Origin: Halorarius litoreus
GTDB lineage: Archaea > Halobacteriota > Halobacteria > Halobacteriales > Haloarculaceae
Assembly (NCBI RefSeq): GCF_024362405.1
Contig: NZ_CP101454.1
Span: 1,860,001 to 1,924,000 of the forward strand
Length of the DNA: 64,000 nt
Reading direction: 5' to 3'
Below are positions 57,637-64,000 of this stretch, piece by piece (positions within the stretch are counted from its first letter, which is position 1; the number at the start of each line of letters is the position of its first letter). The position numbers and the translations under genes were made by a program. Under the pieces are notes generated by a model, which had not been told where the DNA came from, made no database searches, and saw only the letters and a program-made list of their open reading frames with translations.

Positions 57637-58263
57637 GTGCCACGTGCGAAACTCACACTCCGCATCCCCGAGGGAGTGTGGATTGGCGACATCTCGCGGC
57701 GCCACCCCGACTCGACGTTCCGTATCCTCTCGGCGCTCCCTGCAGAGGCGGGCGGCGTCGGCCTCGTCGAGGTGGAGAGCGACGGAGTCGAGGCGGTCCT
57801 CGCGGCGTTTCGGGCGAACGACGAGGTGACGGAGGCGCACTGCCTCCACCGGGCCGATCGCGAGGCGCTCGTCCAGTTCGAGACCACGAACCCCCTGCTG
57901 TTGCTCCCGGTTCAGGGGTCGGGCGTGCCGCTCGAACTCCCGTTCGAGATCCGCGAGGGGAAGGCGCGGTGGACGGTGACCGCGCCCCACGACCGGCTCT
58001 CGGCGCTCGGCGACCAGCTGACGGCGTTCGACATCCCGTTCGACGTCGAGGTCGTGAGCGAGGTCACGCCAGCGGAGTCGCTGCTCACCGAGACGCAACG
58101 CGACCTGGTCGAGCGAGCCGTCGTGGCGGGCTACTACGACTCACCGCGGACCTGCTCGCTGACCGAGCTGGCCGAGCAGGTCGACGCCGCGAAGTCCACG
58201 GTCAGCGAGACGCTCCACCGCGCGGAGGGCGCGGTCATGAAGGCGTACCTCGACCGCGAGTAG
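57637..58263 (+). CDS. Bat-type HTH-10 transcription regulator
   Basis: A 208-residue regulator: an N-terminal beta-rich BAT domain (KLTLRIPEGVWIGDISRRHPDSTFRIL) and a C-terminal HTH-10 (LTETQRDLVERAVVAGYYDSPRTCSLTELAEQVDAAKSTVSETLHRAE). It has only one Cys pair of low density and lacks the CXCX7C sensor pattern, so it likely senses something else. The GTG at 57637 fits the 39-base rule from site 8; a GTG at 57622 is the alternative. It is the last gene of the regulon block and may be a second-tier regulator. Confidence 0.8.
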   Translation: MPRAKLTLRIPEGVWIGDISRRHPDSTFRILSALPAEAGGVGLVEVESDGVEAVLAAFRANDEVTEAHCLHRADREALVQFETTNPLLLLPVQGSGVPLELPFEIREGKARWTVTAPHDRLSALGDQLTAFDIPFDVEVVSEVTPAESLLTETQRDLVERAVVAGYYDSPRTCSLTELAEQVDAAKSTVSETLHRAEGAVMKAYLDRE

Positions 58264-58319
58264 GCGCGCGTACAGGGCGCGGGGCGAACCCCCTTGTAGC
58301 TCGCTGCCCAACGCGGGGT

Positions 58320-59414
58320 ATGGACCAGTCCACCCGGCGACGATTCCTCCAGCTGTCTGCGAGCGCGGCGGCGGTCGGGCTCGCCGGCTGTTCGAGCGGC
58401 TACACCGGGGCCGTCCAGCCGGAGCAGCGCGCCACCGGTGGACAGGCGACCGCCACGGCCACCGAGACGCCCGCCGCCGAGCCGGCCCCCGAGAGCGTCT
58501 TCACGCAGGTGTATCGCGAGGTCATCGACTCGGTCGTCCAGATCGAGACCGACGCGGGCCAGGGGACGGCGTTCGTCTTCGACGGGGCGCACGTCGTCAC
58601 GAACGCCCACGTCGTCGGGCGCGCTGAGACCGCGAGCGTGCGCTTCCGTGACGGGACGTGGGCCGACGGCGAGGTCGTTGGCACCGACGTCTACAGCGAC
58701 CTCGCGGTCGTCGAGGTCGCGGACAGCCCGGCCGCCGCGACACCACTCCCGCTCCAGCGGGCTGCGCCCGTCGTCGGGCAGGAGGTCGTCGTCATCGGCA
58801 ACCCGTTCGGGCTCTCGGGGACGCTGACCACGGGCGTCGTGAGCGGGGTCAACCGCTCGATTCCGAGCCCGGCGGGCTTCCGCATCCCCGACGCCGTCCA
58901 GACGGACGCGGCCGTCAACCCCGGCAACTCGGGTGGCCCCATCGTCTCGCTCGACGGCGAGGTCGTCGCGGTCATCAACTCGGGGGGTGGTGACAACGTC
59001 GCGTTCGGCATCTCGTCGACGCTCACCCGCCGCGTCGTGCCCGCGCTCATCGCCGACGGCGAGTACGACCACTCGTACATCGGCGTCGGCCTGCTGCCCG
59101 TCTCGCCGGCGGTCGCCGAGGTCAACGACCTCGACGCAGCGCGCGGCGTCCTCGTCACCGAGGTGTTCGAGGGGACGCCCGCAGCGGGCGTGCTCCAGGG
59201 GAGCGACGATTCGGTGCTGCGTGATGGCCGCGAGCTGCCGGTGGGTGGGGACGTGCTCGTCGCCATCGACGACCAGCCAATCCGCACGAGCGAGGACCTC
59301 GGCAGCTACCTCGCGCTGGAGACGAGTCCCGGACAGACGGTGACGCTCACGCTGTTGCGTGACGGCGACGAGCGGGCCGTCGACCTGACGCTCGGTGAGC
59401 GACCGGCGCCGTAG
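58320..59414 (+). CDS. HtrA/DegP-like serine protease, lipoprotein with Tat signal
   Basis: A 364-residue exported protease. Signal TRRRFLQLSASAAAVGLAGC has a twin-Arg and lipobox LAGC. A Ser/Thr/Ala linker leads to a trypsin-like domain with the triad His in VVTNAHVVG, Asp in DVYSDLAVVEV, and Ser in NPGNSGGPIVSLDG, then a PDZ domain (about 245-360: GVLVTEVFEGTPAAGVLQ, VLVAIDDQPI). It degrades or refolds damaged proteins outside the membrane. Not part of the CGAAC block. Confidence 0.93.
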   Translation: MDQSTRRRFLQLSASAAAVGLAGCSSGYTGAVQPEQRATGGQATATATETPAAEPAPESVFTQVYREVIDSVVQIETDAGQGTAFVFDGAHVVTNAHVVGRAETASVRFRDGTWADGEVVGTDVYSDLAVVEVADSPAAATPLPLQRAAPVVGQEVVVIGNPFGLSGTLTTGVVSGVNRSIPSPAGFRIPDAVQTDAAVNPGNSGGPIVSLDGEVVAVINSGGGDNVAFGISSTLTRRVVPALIADGEYDHSYIGVGLLPVSPAVAEVNDLDAARGVLVTEVFEGTPAAGVLQGSDDSVLRDGRELPVGGDVLVAIDDQPIRTSEDLGSYLALETSPGQTVTLTLLRDGDERAVDLTLGERPAP

Positions 59415-59477
59415 ACGTGGCCGACGGCGGCGAGTCGAGCCCGTCGGCGTCCGTGAGAAACTGCTACTGTAGGCGGT

Positions 59478-59609
59478 TCAGAGCTGCATCGGAGCGATGT
59501 CGCAGGTGTGACCGGTCTCTCCGACGTGGTGTTCGGCTCGACCCTCCGCCCCGACTCGCGAGGGGTGGAAGCCGACTTTGCCGCACGAATCACAGAGGAC
59601 TTCGTACAT
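59478..59609 (-). CDS. Tiny Cys/His zinc-site protein, 43 residues
   Basis: Minus-strand ORF MYEVLCDSCGKVGFHPSRVG followed by AEHHVGETGHTCDIAPMQL; the C-x2-C, H and H-x5-H-x-C pattern suits one zinc ion. A box ataattatt at 59641-59649 on the minus strand places transcription start about 10 bases before the ATG at 59609; the same sequence acataattattc stands before the 37-residue zinc ribbon at 41343. It is too short for ordinary gene finders. Confidence 0.6.
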   Translation of the reverse strand: MYEVLCDSCGKVGFHPSRVGAEGRAEHHVGETGHTCDIAPMQL

Positions 59610-59805
59610 GGTACGTTCCGTCCGGTGGGTGGTAACGTACATAATTATTCATGGTGTAATCGGCGAAACGGGCGGCTACTCGCGTGCGACGACTCCGGGT
59701 AGTCTCACCGTACAGCCGGACACGTGGGCCGAGTGACCGACAGACGTGACCCTGGTAGCTACCGCCAGTAGGTATAATCGGCTGGGGGACGAACTGTCAC
59801 TCGTT
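59610..59805. other. Promoter region, divergent
   Basis: Holds the minus-strand box at 59641-59649 and, for the ferritin-like gene, a TATAAT-type box at 59771-59776. No gene is seen. Confidence 0.4.
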
Positions 59806-60261
59806 ATGGCAAACGACCGCGTAGTCGAACTCCTGCGGAAGGCGTACGGCGACGAGATGGAGACGGTGATGAACTATCAGACGAACGCCATCGTCCTCGA
59901 CGGCGTCCGCGCCGAGGAGATCAAGGAGAGCCTCCAGACGGACATCCAGGAGGAACTCGGTCACGCTCAGCAACTGGGCCAGCGGCTCAAACAGCTCGAC
60001 GCCAAGCCGCCGGGCTCCGCGGAGTTCGAGGCGCGCCAGCACAACCTCCAGCCGCCCGAGGACTCGACGGACGTGCTCTCGGTCATCGATGGCGTCCTCG
60101 AAGCCGAGGAGGACGCCATCCAGACGTACCGCGACCTCATCGCAGCGGCCGAGGCGGCCGACGACCCCGTCACCGAGGACCTCGCGGTGACGCTCCTCGC
60201 CGACGAGGAGGCCCACCGTACCGAGTTCCGCGGCTTCCGGAAGGAGTACAAACGCGACTGA
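59806..60261 (+). CDS. Ferritin-like four-helix protein
   Basis: A 151-residue ferritin/Dps/bacterioferritin-like protein. Helix 1 DRVVELLRKAYGDEMETVMNYQ, helix 2 ESLQTDIQEELGHAQQLGQRLKQL (Glu and His ligands), helix 3 SVIDGVLEAEEDAIQTYRDLIAAAE, helix 4 AVTLLADEEAHRTEFRGFRKEY. The two E..H pairs (EELGH and EEAH) make a di-iron site. It may store or oxidise iron, or protect DNA. A TATAAT box lies about 30 bases upstream. Confidence 0.87.
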   Translation: MANDRVVELLRKAYGDEMETVMNYQTNAIVLDGVRAEEIKESLQTDIQEELGHAQQLGQRLKQLDAKPPGSAEFEARQHNLQPPEDSTDVLSVIDGVLEAEEDAIQTYRDLIAAAEAADDPVTEDLAVTLLADEEAHRTEFRGFRKEYKRD

Positions 60262-60288
60262 ACCACGCGCCCAGTTTTCCGTTCGGCG

Positions 60289-62832
<2,544 letters not shown>

Positions 62833-63052
62833 TGTGTGAACGGACGGGCTCCCCGTGTATTAACCCGGCTGCTACAAAATGGGGGTAGGAACATATTTAT
62901 TAACAATTTAGAGGAAGTATTTTGTTAACTTGTGGGCGGTCGAGACGTCGAGCAAGCGCCTCGTCGCGCGGTTTCGCACGAGGTCATGGTTGGTCGCGGC
63001 TCGCGCACGAACAGCTAGCAAACTTTTAGTTTAGACGCGTCTCATCTTCGGT
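62833..63052. other. Divergent promoter region ATPase / multicopper oxidase
   Basis: AT-rich. Contains the TTAATAC box (62857-62863) for the ATPase gene, an inverted repeat at 62900-62928, and TTTTAGTTTA around 63024-63033 for the leader ORF at 63053. Confidence 0.5.
62900..62928. promoter_or_regulatory. Inverted repeat TTAACAA-N15-TTGTTAA
   Basis: Two exact 7-base arms facing each other in the ATPase/oxidase intergenic region, about 70 bases before the ATPase start and 125 bases before the oxidase leader. It could bind a dimeric metal-sensing regulator that controls both genes. Confidence 0.45.
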
Positions 63053-63130
63053 ATGGATATCTCAACAACGGCGGGTGGCAGACGCGCCACCACGTCCGTT
63101 CACGTCGCGATCGCGGCGGGTGAGGCCTGA
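63053..63130 (+). CDS. 25-residue leader ORF of the multicopper oxidase
   Basis: ATG at 63053 lies about 27 bases after the TTTTAGTTTA box, so the mRNA would begin at this start codon. The peptide MDISTTAGGRRATTSVHVA then IAAGEA ends in TGA at 63128-63130, and the oxidase ATG follows with no gap. The oxidase is then a second cistron that needs ribosomes coming from the leader. Confidence 0.5.
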   Translation: MDISTTAGGRRATTSVHVAIAAGEA

Positions 63131-64000
63131 ATGCCTTCCCTTGACTACGGGCGGGCGGGCGCACTCACGCGCCAGCTTGAGAACCGACTCACTGAGAAGA
63201 TCAGCGGGGACGTCGGCGTCAGTCGCCGGAGCGTCCTCGGGGGCATCGCGCTCGCCGGGAGCGCGGGACTCGCCGGCCTTGGGGCAGCCGACGACGGTGA
63301 CCACGACCACGAGGGGCACAGCACGCACGGCAACTTCGGGGCGAAAGGCGAGTACGCCGACCTCGATTTCGACCCGCACGAGTACCTGCGGACGTTCAAC
63401 ACCGGCCGCGGCGAACAGGACAACGTCACGCAGGCCGTCTACGAGGAGAACGGCCGGACGGTCCGCGAGTTCGAACTCATCGCCGTCGACACCACCGTCA
63501 CCATCGCGCCGGGCATCGAGTTCCCAGCGTGGGCGTACAACGGGCAGGTGCCCGGGCCGACGCTCCGGGCCGTGGAGGGCGACCTCATCCGTGTCAAATT
63601 CACGAACGCGGGCCGGCACGCCCACACCATCCATCCGCACCTCCGGAACCTCAACCCACGGATGGACGGCATCCCGCAGAACGGCCCCGGTGTCCTCGAC
63701 ACCGGCGAGTCGTTCACCTACGAGTGGATTGCACAGCCTGCGGGCACCCACTTCTACCACTGTCACTCCCTCCCGCTGAAGGAACACATCCACCGGGGGC
63801 TCTACGGCTCCATCATCGTCGACCCCGACCCCGAACGGGTCGAGGAGCGTCCCGAGGAGTACTGCGATTTCCACGCCTCGCAGATCACCCCAGAACTCCG
63901 CGCGGACCTCGTCGCCGAAGCGAAGACGCGCAACCACGAGTACGACGAGAACGACGCGTACGACGAGATGATCATCATCATGAACAGCTTCGACACCAAC
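63131..64000 (+). CDS. Tat-exported multicopper oxidase, 3' partial
   Basis: The frame is open to the end of the window (290 codons seen). Residues 29-50 carry a Tat signal (VSRRSVLGGIALAGSAGLAG), then a His/Asp-rich spacer HDHEGHSTHG that may bind copper. The first cupredoxin domain follows: NGQVPGPTLRAVEGD, the copper pair HAHTIHPH, and the cluster GTHFYHCHSLPLKEHIHRGLYGSIIVDP with HxHCH-type ligands. The rest is cut off, so it could be a laccase-like oxidase or a nitrite-reductase-like protein. It acts outside the cell. It is translated right behind the 25-residue leader ORF. Confidence 0.88.
   Translation, partial: MPSLDYGRAGALTRQLENRLTEKISGDVGVSRRSVLGGIALAGSAGLAGLGAADDGDHDHEGHSTHGNFGAKGEYADLDFDPHEYLRTFNTGRGEQDNVTQAVYEENGRTVREFELIAVDTTVTIAPGIEFPAWAYNGQVPGPTLRAVEGDLIRVKFTNAGRHAHTIHPHLRNLNPRMDGIPQNGPGVLDTGESFTYEWIAQPAGTHFYHCHSLPLKEHIHRGLYGSIIVDPDPERVEERPEEYCDFHASQITPELRADLVAEAKTRNHEYDENDAYDEMIIIMNSFDTN

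Noticed and set aside
63062-63937. 291-codon minus-strand frame
   Set aside because: Antisense to the multicopper oxidase, which has a Tat signal and cupredoxin copper motifs on the plus strand.

Overview
This window is a piece of a haloarchaeal (class Halobacteria) chromosome. Most of it is very GC-rich, the proteins are strongly acidic, many genes have a TATA-like box about 25-30 bases before the start codon (leaderless mRNAs), and it carries archaeal hallmarks: RPA, a histone doublet, type II GAPDH, archaeal CCA-adding enzyme, Bat-type HTH-10 regulators and an elongator tRNA-Met with a bulge-helix-bulge intron. All calls were made by reading the sequence; no database search was run.

Layout. 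1-9.5 kb: the end of a cell-surface CARDB-type protein, an ATP-grasp enzyme, a multi-PAS histidine kinase, Hsp20, GAPDH, an M29-like aminopeptidase, a zinc-finger protein and Pcm. 9.5-12.9 kb: a poly-gamma-glutamate locus with a duplicated CapC, CapB and a convergent PGA hydrolase. 13-17 kb: housekeeping genes, tRNA-Arg flanked by copies of its own 3' end, RPA and a methyltransferase remnant. 17-24.4 kb: a lower-GC island (MFS transporter, a large Bat-type regulator with a degenerate receiver, rubredoxin-like peptide, glutamate dehydrogenase, 5'-truncated histidine kinase). 24.7-27.5 kb: histone doublet overlapping a deacetylase-family gene, then CCA-adding enzyme. 27.6-30.9 kb: a sulfur-trafficking operon (DsrE-like, TusA, sulfide:quinone-reductase-like, two DUF1641). 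31-44.7 kb: tRNA-Asn, UspA, several very small genes, a RimK/retropepsin-like fusion, YndJ/DUF4166, a Tat-exported hydrolase, intron-containing tRNA-Met and a small AT-rich insert.

44.7-58.3 kb is the most interesting part. It holds a NarO-like cysteine-rich Bat regulator, two paralogous winged-HTH genes with nearly the same promoter, polyphosphate kinase, and then a block of small redox/haem-type genes: antibiotic-monooxygenase fold, haem-copper-oxidase-I-like membrane protein, SRPBCC, a PaaB-like small protein overlapping a radical SAM/SPASM enzyme, a second radical SAM/SPASM enzyme, a stand-alone glutamyl-tRNA-reductase-dimerisation-like protein, two DUF2249 proteins and an HTH-10 regulator. 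Eight copies of a palindrome of the form CGAAC-N4-GTTCG lie between these genes, mostly 39-42 bases before a start codon, so the block looks like one regulon, probably for low-oxygen/denitrification metabolism.

58.3-64 kb: HtrA-like protease, a tiny zinc-site protein, a ferritin-like protein, a soft-metal P1B ATPase and, divergently, a multicopper oxidase that runs off the window and is preceded by a 25-codon leader ORF ending exactly where the oxidase begins.
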